A stretch of DNA of 64,000 nt from CALAGJ01 sp964293305 (GCA_964293305.1 CAXYYO010000009.1:32777-96776), one strand, 5' to 3'. Numbered from the stretch's first letter, positions 36,208 through 46,473 are shown. The notes: generated from the letters alone by a model not told the origin. A program made the numbers and translations.

Positions 36208-37119
36208 ATGTTACAGGCATATAACCCACAAAATAAAAACATCCAGGTATTTATCAAAGACAGGCTATATCACCGTAGCGAAGCAAAAGTTTCCGTATTT
36301 GACAGCAGTGTGCAAGGAGGTGATGCTGTATGGGAGGGTTTGCGGATATACAATGGCAAAGCATTCGCTTTTGCAGATCATATAAACAGGATGCAGGCCA
36401 GTGCCAAAACGCTTGCATTTACTGATATTCCTTCTTTTGATTTTATAAAGGAAGCTGTAAGAAAAACGCTTGAAGCCAATGGCATGTTTCACAATGTACA
36501 CATCAGGTTAACACTTACCCGTGGTGAAAAAATAACAAGTGGTATGGACCCAAGGCTTAATACTTTAGGCAGTTGCCTGATTGTTTTGGCAGAATTTAAA
36601 GCACCAGTTTTTGATAATGAAATAGGCACCACTTTAATAACTGCGCACACTAGAAGAAATAACCCAGCTTTTCTTGATTCAAAAATTCACCACAATAATT
36701 TATTAAATAATATTTTAGCCAAAATAGAAGCTAATTATGCCGGTGCCGGAGAAGCACTTATGTTAGATATCAATGGATTTGTATCAGAAACAAACTCCTG
36801 CAATATTTTCATGATAAAAGACAATGCACTTTATACACCACATGCAGATGCATGCTTACCGGGCATTACCAGAAAAAAAGTGTTAGCGTTAGCCACAAAT
36901 CTTCAAATACCTTCCATAGTAAGAAATATCAGTTTGTCTGAAATGTATAATGCAGATATTGTTTTTACAACCGGCACTATGGGCGAATTAACTCCTGTTA
37001 CCATGATAGACGGTAGGTCAATTACAAATATTGATACGTCAAATATTTTCTTAAGAATAAAGAACGCTTATGCCTTGCTAACAGAATCAGATGGAGAAAT
37101 GATTATTGAGAAGGCCTAA
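36208..37119 (+). CDS. Class IV aminotransferase (branched-chain / D-amino acid aminotransferase-like)
   Basis: 303 residues. The Schiff-base Lys159 (DSKIHHNNLLNN), Glu194 (GFVSETNSCNIF) and the N-terminal GGDAVWEGLRIYNG are characteristic of fold-type IV PLP enzymes. The family comprises IlvE, D-alanine aminotransferase and aminodeoxychorismate lyase; the substrate is open. Its co-transcription with a sulfotransferase is not usual for IlvE and argues for another substrate. Confidence 0.85.
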   Translation: MLQAYNPQNKNIQVFIKDRLYHRSEAKVSVFDSSVQGGDAVWEGLRIYNGKAFAFADHINRMQASAKTLAFTDIPSFDFIKEAVRKTLEANGMFHNVHIRLTLTRGEKITSGMDPRLNTLGSCLIVLAEFKAPVFDNEIGTTLITAHTRRNNPAFLDSKIHHNNLLNNILAKIEANYAGAGEALMLDINGFVSETNSCNIFMIKDNALYTPHADACLPGITRKKVLALATNLQIPSIVRNISLSEMYNADIVFTTGTMGELTPVTMIDGRSITNIDTSNIFLRIKNAYALLTESDGEMIIEKA

Positions 37120-37156
37120 TGTTTTATTCCAATATATAGGTTATAAAATGTTGAAT

Positions 37157-39592
37157 CTACCCCTTTTTCTTCAGCTGTAAATAATCTATAAAATAAATAA
37201 ACTTAAAGGATATTTCATTGCTATGTGGTGAGCTGAATACTTGGCTGATATTATTACCAAGTTTTGAATTGGATACACCATCAATATATACATCTGGACC
37301 AAGTGCATTTTTCCAGGCCACAATTAAACGGCTGCCTAGGCGAAAATCCCAAGTGAAAAACATATCTAAATTAAAAGCATTAAAGTTGTCATCTTGGTTC
37401 TCAATAAAAGGCCTATCTATCCAATATCCTTTTTCATCCACATCAAAAAATGATACATATTGAACCTTGCTCCAGTAATGTCGCATACGCAATGTAAGAT
37501 TCATTCTTGCTTTAAAATTATACACTCCAGATAAAAATGCACTATTTGTTGTAATATGCCTTCGGCCAATTACTGGCTCGCCGGTATATTCATCAAAAGT
37601 TGCAAATCCAAAATTACCCACATCTTCTGTATATTCATTGCTTACATTTAAACTAAACTTAGGATTGAATCGATACCTCAATCCTAATTCACCTTTATAA
37701 AATGGATCAGCTTTTACAGGACTTAAATCAGCAAAACCAATACTATAATTTACAAATAATTTCTTCCTACTATCTGTACTACCATTCAAGCCAAAAAATA
37801 CAAATGGCATTTTACGTACAAATTTTCCATCAGTTCTCAAATCAAAATAATCTCTACTCCATGTAGGTACTGAAAATATTTCGAGGCTCAAATCCCAAAA
37901 ATTTTTAAATACATGAAGAAAGTTTGCATTGATATTTGTTTCTGCATAATTGAAAGGTGTGAGTAAATAAGTTTGCTCTACAGACAAATTATAATTTCTC
38001 AAATTGAAAGTTTTTGAAGGCAAAAACTGATTGAAAGAAATATAGGCCTGAGTAGCAAACTCATTGGGCGATCTGAGAAAGCCAAGATCATTTGGATTAT
38101 AATATTTCGATTCTATATTATTGTTTATGCCCCATTGCCATTTACCACTTACTTTTCTAAAACCAATATTATTGGCAAAACCATTAACATGCTCAGCATC
38201 TGTAACATAACTGTAGCGAAAACTATTAAAAAAATTGTAGGTATTTTTTTTGTCAAAGAATGAAATATCCAATGCTGACACATTCGCATCACTGGCTTTG
38301 CCACTTCTGATTACGTTTGTATTTGTAAAACTGATATAAGATCTATTTTTCAATGCTTGGTCTAATACAAGTATATTATAATTAGCTAACGGCTCTGTTT
38401 CTACTGATATTTTTTTCCCAGCTTTATCTTCCAACTCAGCTTGCATGGGAGCTGTAACTGCATTAAAAATGCCGATACCCAGATTATTCTTTGTACGGCC
38501 TGATATTTTTGTGGCATTATACAATTGGGTAAGTGTGGGATTTTTTATGATGCTATATCCACTATCTTCCGCTAGTTGTAGTGCATCATAATAACCACCC
38601 GGCGTTCTGCCAATTCTGCGGCTATAGAAAATACCCGCTTTATTAAAGAGTTCTGTACCCTCGGTAAAAAAAGGTCTGTTTTCATTAAATCTTTGTTCAA
38701 AAGGTGAGAGATTTAGAATAACGTTATCACTTACTACCTGACCAAAATCAGGAATGAGTGTCATGTCCATTGTAAAACTTTCATTGATGCCATATTTTAC
38801 ATCCATACCACCATTGTGGATAGAAGTATTTACAGTACCACTATTTGTTGGCACGGTTTGATATCCTCCGGATACATAAGGCAGAAAGAATAACCTCAGT
38901 GGTGGTTCCAAGTTTTGCAATCCTTCCAGTATGCCAAACTGATTTACAAATCCATCAATATTTGGGCTGATAGGATTCCAGAAACTCTGTTCATTTTCTT
39001 TTCTGATGAATCTTGAAAAATTAATGCCCCAGTTTTGTATCTCTTCTTTGGAAAAACGAATAGCTGAAAATGGTATTTTTATTTCTGCAATCCAGCCATC
39101 ATTTGTTATGGCAGTTCTACTATCCCATACAGCATCCCAATTTTCATCAAAACCACCACCATTTGATGACGCAGAAATTCGTACATCGGACTGCACATTC
39201 ATGGTAGTAACAATAAATTGAAATGCATTTTGCTTGTCTAGGTAAGTATCGAAACTTACCCCAAAATTGTCCGCATCTTGAAATTGATGCTGATCTCTGG
39301 AAGTAAGTTGCTTTCTGATATTTGCAACTGAATCATACAAAAAAGCAGCTATATAAATTGCTTCATCATCATATACCACCTTCACTGAAGTTTTTCTAGA
39401 TGACGCATTGCCAAAATCAGGAAAATTTTTTATAAAATCTATTGCTTCGGGTACATTTTGCCAAGCTTCATCTTGCAATGAAGCATCTAATTTTGGCGGC
39501 TTATTTACCTTAATGGCCTGTATTGATTTTGACTGGGCATTAGCCGACAGGCAAGTAAAAAGAAAAAATATTATTGATATAAACCTAATCAT
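37157..39592 (-). CDS. DUF5916 protein with CBM9-like domain
   Basis: 811 residues. Signal peptide 1-19 (ends ANAQ); a CBM9-like domain at about 25-225 (PPKLDASLQDEAWQNVP, DNFGVSFDTYLDKQNAF, WIAEIKIPFSAIRFS); then the DUF5916 region, whose repeated amphipathic strands are consistent with an outer-membrane barrel. Often annotated as a hydrolase, but no catalytic residue is recognised. It converges with the aminotransferase gene. Confidence 0.88.
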   Translation of the reverse strand: MIRFISIIFFLFTCLSANAQSKSIQAIKVNKPPKLDASLQDEAWQNVPEAIDFIKNFPDFGNASSRKTSVKVVYDDEAIYIAAFLYDSVANIRKQLTSRDQHQFQDADNFGVSFDTYLDKQNAFQFIVTTMNVQSDVRISASSNGGGFDENWDAVWDSRTAITNDGWIAEIKIPFSAIRFSKEEIQNWGINFSRFIRKENEQSFWNPISPNIDGFVNQFGILEGLQNLEPPLRLFFLPYVSGGYQTVPTNSGTVNTSIHNGGMDVKYGINESFTMDMTLIPDFGQVVSDNVILNLSPFEQRFNENRPFFTEGTELFNKAGIFYSRRIGRTPGGYYDALQLAEDSGYSIIKNPTLTQLYNATKISGRTKNNLGIGIFNAVTAPMQAELEDKAGKKISVETEPLANYNILVLDQALKNRSYISFTNTNVIRSGKASDANVSALDISFFDKKNTYNFFNSFRYSYVTDAEHVNGFANNIGFRKVSGKWQWGINNNIESKYYNPNDLGFLRSPNEFATQAYISFNQFLPSKTFNLRNYNLSVEQTYLLTPFNYAETNINANFLHVFKNFWDLSLEIFSVPTWSRDYFDLRTDGKFVRKMPFVFFGLNGSTDSRKKLFVNYSIGFADLSPVKADPFYKGELGLRYRFNPKFSLNVSNEYTEDVGNFGFATFDEYTGEPVIGRRHITTNSAFLSGVYNFKARMNLTLRMRHYWSKVQYVSFFDVDEKGYWIDRPFIENQDDNFNAFNLDMFFTWDFRLGSRLIVAWKNALGPDVYIDGVSNSKLGNNISQVFSSPHSNEISFKFIYFIDYLQLKKKG

Positions 39593-39677
39593 GTACCGTA
39601 TATTGGCTGCAATAATATTTTAATAATAAAAAAAAGAAATCATAAATATGATTAATGGAAAATAAAAGGTATAAAAA

Positions 39678-40430
39678 TCAGTTCATTTGTTTTTTTAAAG
39701 TAGTAACCTGCTCTTGTAAATTGTTTACCATACTTGCCAGTTGATTTACATTCCAGCGCTGTTGCATATTGGCTTTTGTTAGAATCATTTGAGCCTGCCA
39801 TATTTCCAATATTTCATTTGTTTCAATGTTATAAGGTTCATACAGTGGGTTATCGCTGATGAGCGTTACTTTATTTTTTAGCCGATTATTTTTCATGATA
39901 CGCTTATATACAATGCCATCATTTCTTGATACCAAAATGTAGGTATTATTCGATTTGATATCTTCAGATTTTTCTACCTTCTGTCCTACTATTACACTAC
40001 CACTTGGTGTTGGCAGCATACTATCTCCCACAATTTCAAATGCTCTGTAGTAGCCGGGTGCAAGCATGGGCAAGGTAAAAGTGTTTAGCTCATCTACAAA
40101 ATCAGGATCGGCATAGCCAGCTAAATAACCAGCTGCAGCTTTTACAGGCACAAATGAAATTTCCTGACTTTCCTTGTCCATTTTCAGTTGTCTGCGCTTA
40201 TCCAAATAAGTAGTTGCTTTGGTGCCAGCTAAGTCCTGTAGCAATAATTCCTCTAAACTGAGTCTAAATATTTTACATACTTTTTCAATTGTCTCTAAAC
40301 GAGGCTCAGCACGGTTTTCTTCATAAGCTCCCACAAGACTTCGTTTAATATTTAATTTATCTGCAAATACATCTTGTGTCCATCCACGCAGCTTACGCAA
40401 ATACTTAAAATTTGATCCTGCAAAACTCAT
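39678..40430 (-). CDS. XRE-S24 (LexA/CI-like) transcriptional regulator
   Basis: 250 residues. N-terminal helix-turn-helix (5-60; LRKLRGWTQDVFADKLNIKRSLVGAYE) and C-terminal S24 peptidase domain with the Ser137 (GDSMLP) and Lys176 (VYKRIM) dyad. An Ala-Gly (AAAGY, residues 98-102) is placed like the LexA self-cleavage site. A short coiled-coil tail ends the protein. Its position 48 nt downstream of recN on the same strand suggests a link to DNA damage. Confidence 0.9.
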   Translation of the reverse strand: MSFAGSNFKYLRKLRGWTQDVFADKLNIKRSLVGAYEENRAEPRLETIEKVCKIFRLSLEELLLQDLAGTKATTYLDKRRQLKMDKESQEISFVPVKAAAGYLAGYADPDFVDELNTFTLPMLAPGYYRAFEIVGDSMLPTPSGSVIVGQKVEKSEDIKSNNTYILVSRNDGIVYKRIMKNNRLKNKVTLISDNPLYEPYNIETNEILEIWQAQMILTKANMQQRWNVNQLASMVNNLQEQVTTLKKQMN

Positions 40431-40478
40431 AACTCATTATTTTAGCCGCAAGATACTAATTAAATTAGTTTGACAAAA

Positions 40479-42164
40479 TTAATTTTTGAACTCTTTAGTT
40501 TTTACTAGGTTTAAAAGTTCTTTTGCGTGCTGTAGTGCAGCAGTTGTAATATGGTCGCCGGATACCATTCTGGCAATGGTTTCCAATCTTTCCGAAGTTT
40601 CTAAGGCTCTAATAGCTGTGCGCATTGCTCCATTTATATTTTCTTTGAATATGAGTAAATGGGAATGAGCTTTACCTGCAATTTGCGGCTGATGTGTAAT
40701 AGCAATCACTTGTCTTTCGGCTGCTAACTGCTGCATTATGATGCCCGTTTTTTGTGCAGCCTCTCCAGATATTCCACTATCTATTTCATCAAAAATAAGT
40801 GTGGGCATATCCATTTTTTCTGCCACCATAGATTTTAGACATAGCATCAACCTACTCAGTTCTCCACCACTGGCCACTTTCTCCAATGACTCAAAACGAT
40901 TGTTTCCATTGGCATCAAACAACATTTCTATGGTATTTTTCCCATTTGAGTGCAAGGCCGTTTCCACCAGAGATATTTGTAAAGCGGCATGTGGCATACC
41001 TACCTGTTTCAATAAACTGCTACAAGCCTTTTCAAAAGCAGGCCTGGCTTTTGACCTATTTTTTTCCAGGACAGTGGCCATACCAAATGCAGCCTTATAA
41101 TTTTCAGCAGATTTTTTTTCAGCCGCCAGCAAATCGGCATCAAAATTTTCTACCTGCACTATTTTTTGTTGTAATGAATGCTGCATTTCCAGCAATGCCG
41201 CTGTGGTATTTACCTGGTGTTTTTTTTGCAATCTGTAGCCCTCATTGAGGCGTTCATTGATATAGTTATGACGAGTTTCGTCCACATCCATATTACTTTC
41301 AGCACTGCTTATTTCCGCTGCTATATCCTGCAATTCTAAGTAGCTACTTTGCAGTCGAACTACCAACTCTTCTAATGCCGTATGGTGATGAGCTGCTACT
41401 GAAATTTTCTGTATTATTTGTTTGATGATGGGCAATACGGGAGTATCACTATGCTGCATCAGGGTTATAGCTTGCTGTAGCCCGGATTTAATTTCCTCAC
41501 CATGACTCAGCAGATCTGATTCTTTCGATAAATTTTCTAACTCATCTGGTTGAAGACCCAGATTTAAAAACTCTTCCAACAAGTAATGATTATAATCTGC
41601 TTCTTTCAGTATATTTTCTTTTTGCGCAGTAAGTTTTTTACAGAGCAATTCAGATTTTTTCCAATTATCAAAAAGGATGGTATAATCTTTCAGCAACTGA
41701 ATATTTCCGGCAAAAGCATCCAATACTTTTTGTTGAAAACCAGTTTCAACTAATTCCAAGGTATCAAATTGTCTATGCAAGTTTACCATCATAGCTGTAA
41801 GTAGCCGCAGCTGCTGAAGTGATGCAGGAATATCGTTTATAAAAGCTCTGCTCTTCCCCGCAGGGGAAAGTTCCCTTCGTATTAATATTTCATCTGCTTC
41901 ATCGCTTATAAAATCGTTCTCAAGAAGAAACCGTTTAATGTCCGCAGATATTACATTGGCAAACAATGCTTCCACCACGGTTTTTTGTTGCTTATCAAAC
42001 AATACAGTTGTGTCTGCACGATCTCCAAGTACAAGACCCAGCGCACCCATAATGATACTTTTACCAGCACCGGTTTCTCCGGTGAGCACAGTAAAACCCT
42101 TTGTCAATGACAGCACCACTTTTTCAATCAGTGCATAATTCTGTATTCTTAATTCTGACAACAT
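40479..42164 (-). CDS. recN: DNA repair protein RecN
   Basis: 561 residues. SMC-like ATPase that organises broken DNA ends for recombination. Walker A GETGAGKS (29-36), long central coiled coil, C-terminal signature SGGELSRLMLCLK and Walker B LIFDEIDSGISGE. The frame extends to 42227, but the family starts at MLSELRIQNYALIEKV, and an element TACTTTCA lies just ahead of it inside the extension; the shorter start is chosen. Two-gene unit with the XRE-S24 regulator. Confidence 0.94.
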   Translation of the reverse strand: MLSELRIQNYALIEKVVLSLTKGFTVLTGETGAGKSIIMGALGLVLGDRADTTVLFDKQQKTVVEALFANVISADIKRFLLENDFISDEADEILIRRELSPAGKSRAFINDIPASLQQLRLLTAMMVNLHRQFDTLELVETGFQQKVLDAFAGNIQLLKDYTILFDNWKKSELLCKKLTAQKENILKEADYNHYLLEEFLNLGLQPDELENLSKESDLLSHGEEIKSGLQQAITLMQHSDTPVLPIIKQIIQKISVAAHHHTALEELVVRLQSSYLELQDIAAEISSAESNMDVDETRHNYINERLNEGYRLQKKHQVNTTAALLEMQHSLQQKIVQVENFDADLLAAEKKSAENYKAAFGMATVLEKNRSKARPAFEKACSSLLKQVGMPHAALQISLVETALHSNGKNTIEMLFDANGNNRFESLEKVASGGELSRLMLCLKSMVAEKMDMPTLIFDEIDSGISGEAAQKTGIIMQQLAAERQVIAITHQPQIAGKAHSHLLIFKENINGAMRTAIRALETSERLETIARMVSGDHITTAALQHAKELLNLVKTKEFKN

Positions 42165-42618
42165 AAATGTGGGCGTGAAAGTAAAAGGATTGCTTCGCAT
42201 GGAAAAATATTGAGCATCCACATTCAAATAATTTTCTAACCCTGTATCAATTTAATGTTCAGTTTGTGGCTTTTCATTTAAATAGGATTGTCATTTTTTA
42301 AAATAAAATTTCAAAAATCATCTTAAAGATTTCTGGGATTAATGATTGTCATCTAAACAGGGAATATATAAATCAGGGAAGCAGCTACCACCTTAAAATG
42401 AAGGCAAAAAAATATTCTCAATGGCAGTTCCCCTCTTTTAAATTTTGAAATTGGATTGAAGGCAGTGTTTTATCATTTAAAAGCAAGATAATGATTGGGA
42501 TTTTATATGAGGAAATGATGGCACCTGACTCAGAAATTGGTTTGATGCATAAAAATCATTACTATTTTTTTAAAAAAGACAATTGTCTGGCCTTTACTTT
42601 TACACCAACTGATTATAT
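42165..42618. other. Intergenic region upstream of recN and the SpmAB-like gene
   Basis: About 450 bp between divergent starts. It carries near-consensus elements on both sides (TACTTTCA facing recN; TACTTTTA at 42594-42601 facing the SpmAB-like gene). A 45-codon frame (42491-42628) overlaps the next gene's start; no feature supports it. Confidence 0.4.
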
Positions 42619-43851
42619 ATGGCATTAAACATTGTATGGGTTGCTTTCTTTTTGATTGCATTTGCAATTGCAATTTTTAAATGGATAAGCACCGGAGATG
42701 CGTCAATTTTCAAAGTACTCACAGACGGCATGTTTGACTCTGCAAAATCTGCAGTTACTGATGTAGCATTTCCTTTAGCAGGCACTATGATTTTTTTTCT
42801 AGGGTTGATGAATATTGCTGAAAGAGCAGGTGCTATTCGCAAATTGGCACAGTGGTTAAATCCTTTTTTAAAAAGGCTCTTCCCTGAAGTGCCAGATAAG
42901 CATCCGGCAATGGGTGAGATGGTGATGAACTTTAGTGCCAATATGCTGGGGCTAGATAATGCAGCAACACCGTTTGGTTTAAAAGCTATGCAAAGCCTAG
43001 AATCTGTTAATCCGAATAAAGGAACTGCAAGTAATGCACAAATCATGTTTTTGGTATTACACACAAGTGGTCTTACACTAATTCCACTAAGTATAATTAC
43101 CTACAGACTTGCGGCAGGGAGTACAGAAGCAGCCAGTATTTTTATACCCTGTGTGGCTGGTACGGTATGTACTACACTGGCCTCCATTTTAATAGTAGGC
43201 CTGAAGCAAAAATTAAAATGGGATTTCGTTTTATTGGCTTGGATTCTTGTTATCTCCTTAGCTATAGCATCTTTATTGTTTTTTGTAAGTGGATTACCTG
43301 ATTTGCAACGTAATAATTTCAGCAATGTTGGTGGAAATCTCATGATGCTAATATTGGTTTCGGGTATATTAGTGGCAGGTATTATCAAAAAAGTACCACT
43401 CTTCGATACATTTATTGATGGTGCAAAAGATGGCTTTAATGTAGTGCTTAAAATTATTCCATATTTAGTGGGTATGCTAGTAGCCATTAGGCTATTTAGA
43501 GAGAGTGGTGCTCTTGGATATGTAACTGATGGTATAGCTTATTTGATAAATATAGCAGGACTGAATAGTGACTTTGTGCCTGCACTTCCAGTAGCTATCA
43601 TGAAACCCTTTAGTGGTAGTGGTGCCAGAGGTTTAATGATTGATACCATGAATGCATACGGCCCAGATAGTTTTGTAGGAAAAATGTCCTGTACTTTTCA
43701 GGGTAGTGCGGATACTACTTTTTATATACTCGCTTTATACTTTGGCAGTGTAGGTATAAAAAATACCCGCTATGCCGTATGGGCTGGTTTATTTGCAGAT
43801 TTTATTGGAGTAATTGCTGCTATTGCAATTATGTACTTATTCTTTCATTGA
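42619..43851 (+). CDS. Nucleoside recognition (Gate) domain protein, SpmA-SpmB fusion type
   Basis: 410 residues with about ten membrane helices in two halves. Each half has a Gate domain: FPLAGTMIFFLGLMNIAERA with MNFSANMLGLDNAATPFGLKA in the first, and YLVGMLVAIRLFRESGALG with PVAIMKPFSGSGARG in the second. The halves equal the spore maturation proteins SpmA and SpmB of Firmicutes. The organism group does not sporulate, so this is a transport-like membrane protein of unknown substrate. Confidence 0.87.
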   Translation: MALNIVWVAFFLIAFAIAIFKWISTGDASIFKVLTDGMFDSAKSAVTDVAFPLAGTMIFFLGLMNIAERAGAIRKLAQWLNPFLKRLFPEVPDKHPAMGEMVMNFSANMLGLDNAATPFGLKAMQSLESVNPNKGTASNAQIMFLVLHTSGLTLIPLSIITYRLAAGSTEAASIFIPCVAGTVCTTLASILIVGLKQKLKWDFVLLAWILVISLAIASLLFFVSGLPDLQRNNFSNVGGNLMMLILVSGILVAGIIKKVPLFDTFIDGAKDGFNVVLKIIPYLVGMLVAIRLFRESGALGYVTDGIAYLINIAGLNSDFVPALPVAIMKPFSGSGARGLMIDTMNAYGPDSFVGKMSCTFQGSADTTFYILALYFGSVGIKNTRYAVWAGLFADFIGVIAAIAIMYLFFH

Positions 43852-43941
43852 TACCCAATATACTGTAACCTGGATGGTGGTATAAAATTACGCTATATGT
43901 ATTGTAGTTTTGTCATAAAGCTTTAATATTTATAAGACCTG

Positions 43942-44721
43942 TTACAGCGGTCTCACCCAAATATTTCTAAAACTGATGGGTTCACTGGGGTCACCATGCG
44001 ATTGTAATTTAATAGGGCATGCTCCGTGTGCATGGTATTCTGGCGGCCCTATCCATTTGGTTTCTCCACCAAGTTGAAAATTATTTTGTAATACAATACC
44101 ATTATGTACTAACGTAACAAAAGCTGGACTTAGTAAAGTCCCGTCTACATTGAATCTTGGAGCTTTCCACACAATATCGTAACTCTGCCATTCACCGGGC
44201 TTTTTACAGGCATTATACAAAGGAATACTTTGTTTATAAACACTACCCACTTGCCCGTTTGAGTAGGTTTCATTATTATAATTATCAAGTATTTGTATTT
44301 CATACCCTGCATCCCCACCACCAGTAGAAGCAAGAAACAAACCGCTATTTCCTCTTACCTGCCCAGTGCCGCTTATGTTATCAGGTATGCGCCATTCCAA
44401 GTGTAACTGATAATCTAAAAATCGCTGTTTTGTCTCAATATTTCCCTGACTTTTATCCACCGTTATTGCTCCTTTTTTCACCACCCACCCTGCTACTTTT
44501 GTAGTATCATTTACACTGCGCCAAGCACTTAAATCTTTTCCATCGAAAAGAATAATTGCATCAGCAGGTGCAGGCATAAACACATTTAAGGGTTCAACTA
44601 CCTGAGGCTTTGGCTGCCATATTTCTGTTTTAGCTGCTTCCTTGGAAAGACTATCCCAGTTTTGTGCATTTAGTCCAAGAGAAGATAAGAAAACACCTAA
44701 AAGAATTAATAAGAATTTCAT
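43942..44721 (-). CDS. Secreted DUF1080 (3-keto-disaccharide hydrolase-like) protein
   Basis: 259 residues. Signal peptide 1-19 (ends NAQ). The LamG/jelly-roll-like DUF1080 fold is visible: DAIILFDGKDLSAWRSV, DYQLHLEWRIP, GNSGLFLAS, YEIQILDNY, QSYDIVWKAPRF. Family members act on 3-keto-glycosides or bind sugars at the surface. It follows the amine oxidase gene by 54 nt. Confidence 0.9.
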   Translation of the reverse strand: MKFLLILLGVFLSSLGLNAQNWDSLSKEAAKTEIWQPKPQVVEPLNVFMPAPADAIILFDGKDLSAWRSVNDTTKVAGWVVKKGAITVDKSQGNIETKQRFLDYQLHLEWRIPDNISGTGQVRGNSGLFLASTGGGDAGYEIQILDNYNNETYSNGQVGSVYKQSIPLYNACKKPGEWQSYDIVWKAPRFNVDGTLLSPAFVTLVHNGIVLQNNFQLGGETKWIGPPEYHAHGACPIKLQSHGDPSEPISFRNIWVRPL

Positions 44722-44775
44722 CTTTATTTCACAATTTATTGTTGCAATGATAGGATAGTCTTTGATGTGATTAGC

Positions 44776-46368
44776 TTAAGCCTTTAGTTTTGAAATAATA
44801 GCCTCAGCAGCTTCTCTTCCTGTTTTTGCAGCACCATTCATAAAGCCCTGAAATTCGTAACTGCAATGTTCTCCAGCAAAATACATATTATCAACAGGCT
44901 TTGCGGTGGCGCCACATATTGTAGTGTACTGCCCAACTGTAAATCCTGTATAGCTACCCTTACTCAATGCATAACCCGGCCAGTACCAACGTTGACACAC
45001 ACCACTATACACGTCTTTTACTCCTTTATAGCAAGCATCCAACAAAGGAAGGTATTCACCTTCTAAATCTTTTGGTGTTCTATTGCCTATGGCAATGCTT
45101 CTTTCGCCACCTAAATTTATAGTGAACCCTCCACGTCCTTTATTATCTCCCTGCATTTGTGTACCGTCATAACCATTTTGTAATCCATTATCACTAAACA
45201 TATATCCTGCAAAACCCTGATTTCTCCAAATTCGTTCTTTTACTCCTAAAAATATCTTAGTGCTTTGTCCATAAGACATATTTTTTATGGCATTCATTTT
45301 CCATTCTGGCAATGGAACTTTTATATCTGCTTCACGCAATATGCTAAAGGGAACAGTCATGATTACATAGTCAGCTACCACATCAGTCATTTTACCTCCT
45401 GCCTGTTTAAAACTAAGCACATATTGCTTGCTATTATTGCCATTTATTGCTGTGAGAAAATGATCAAATTGAATGTTTGATTTGTATAATTTTTCTAAGT
45501 TTTCTGCTATCTGGTTATTACCACCAATTACAGAAAATCTTTCATCGCTTGGACCAAATAAATCATTCTTTTTTTCATTGGCCGGATTAAATATCGATAA
45601 CATGCTGATGGCAGATTGCTTTGCAGCATCTGTACCATACTCAGATGTATAAGCCATATCAAACATTTCACGCATCCAACCTTTTACACCTACCCCATCT
45701 ATATAATCCATGATGCTCATATTGTCAAATTGTTGATCAGCTTTTGAAAAAGTTTCAAAGCCAATTTCATCAGACAATGCATCCACATCTTTTATCATTT
45801 GTGCACGAAGTGGTTTCATTTCTTGCAGCAGCTCATTAAAACTATATTTCTTATTGTCAAAATGATATGCATATTCTGTAAGACCAGATGAAAAATCCAA
45901 ATCTCTGTCAAGAAGTTGTAAATTAAATTCTTTACAGAGATTGTGTATATCTTCATGATTGGCATCAATAAATTCAGCACCCATTTCTGTCCACAATCCA
46001 GGCCCCATCATATCTTTTACCGTAAAGACCCTGCCACCACATCTCTGAGATGCTTCATATACTGTTGCTTGATATCCAGCTTTACTCAGTATATGCATGG
46101 CATGAAGCCCCGCTATACCAGCGCCTACAATTGCCACCACAGGTTGAGTACGCTCCGGCTTACAGGATTGATACAGCCCTGCAGCACTTACAGTAATAAC
46201 AGCCTTACTCATATTTCCCAAAAACTTTCTGCGTTGCTGAGCCTTGCTCACCTCCTCTTCATACACACCAGCTAAATCTTCAGTGTGCAATGCGGCAGCT
46301 TTACTACAAACAGCATAAGCATTTTGCAGTGATTGCAAAGATTTTGTTTTTATAGTTTTTTTATACAT
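44776..46368 (-). CDS. Flavin amine oxidase with Tat-like signal
   Basis: 530 residues. The FAD fold GAGIAG (82-87) in VVAIVGAGIAGLHAM is followed by GGRVFTVKD and, at the C-terminus, YFAGEHCSYEFQGFMNGAAKTGREAA, all typical of monoamine/L-amino acid oxidases. A twin-arginine motif RRKFL at 46-50 with a hydrophobic stretch (VITVSAAGLYQSC) suggests export; the 45 residues before it are a charged helical extension. Oxidises an amine or amino acid outside the cytoplasm. Substrate unknown. Confidence 0.88.
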   Translation of the reverse strand: MYKKTIKTKSLQSLQNAYAVCSKAAALHTEDLAGVYEEEVSKAQQRRKFLGNMSKAVITVSAAGLYQSCKPERTQPVVAIVGAGIAGLHAMHILSKAGYQATVYEASQRCGGRVFTVKDMMGPGLWTEMGAEFIDANHEDIHNLCKEFNLQLLDRDLDFSSGLTEYAYHFDNKKYSFNELLQEMKPLRAQMIKDVDALSDEIGFETFSKADQQFDNMSIMDYIDGVGVKGWMREMFDMAYTSEYGTDAAKQSAISMLSIFNPANEKKNDLFGPSDERFSVIGGNNQIAENLEKLYKSNIQFDHFLTAINGNNSKQYVLSFKQAGGKMTDVVADYVIMTVPFSILREADIKVPLPEWKMNAIKNMSYGQSTKIFLGVKERIWRNQGFAGYMFSDNGLQNGYDGTQMQGDNKGRGGFTINLGGERSIAIGNRTPKDLEGEYLPLLDACYKGVKDVYSGVCQRWYWPGYALSKGSYTGFTVGQYTTICGATAKPVDNMYFAGEHCSYEFQGFMNGAAKTGREAAEAIISKLKA

Positions 46369-46461
46369 GGCAATACTTTTATTTGAGAATGGCGTGAAAG
46401 ATAGGAGAAATATATGCAGACAGAAATTTGTTTTCTATCTAAATGAATGAAATACAGACCC

Positions 46462-46469
46462 TACCTTCG
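46462..46469 (+). promoter_or_regulatory. -7-like promoter element TACCTTCG deciding the bioF-like start
   Basis: One mismatch to TAnnTTTG; followed by CCGC and the ATG at 46474. Lies within the longer frame that starts at 46447, so the later ATG is chosen. Confidence 0.5.
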
Positions 46470-46473
46470 CCGC

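Noticed and set aside
42491..42628. 45-codon ORF overlapping the start of the SpmAB-like gene
   Set aside because: No promoter element ahead of it, no recognisable motif, and its end overlaps another start; probably chance.
42600..43064. 154-codon minus-strand ORF opposite the SpmAB-like gene
   Set aside because: Shadow of the membrane protein's hydrophobic codons.
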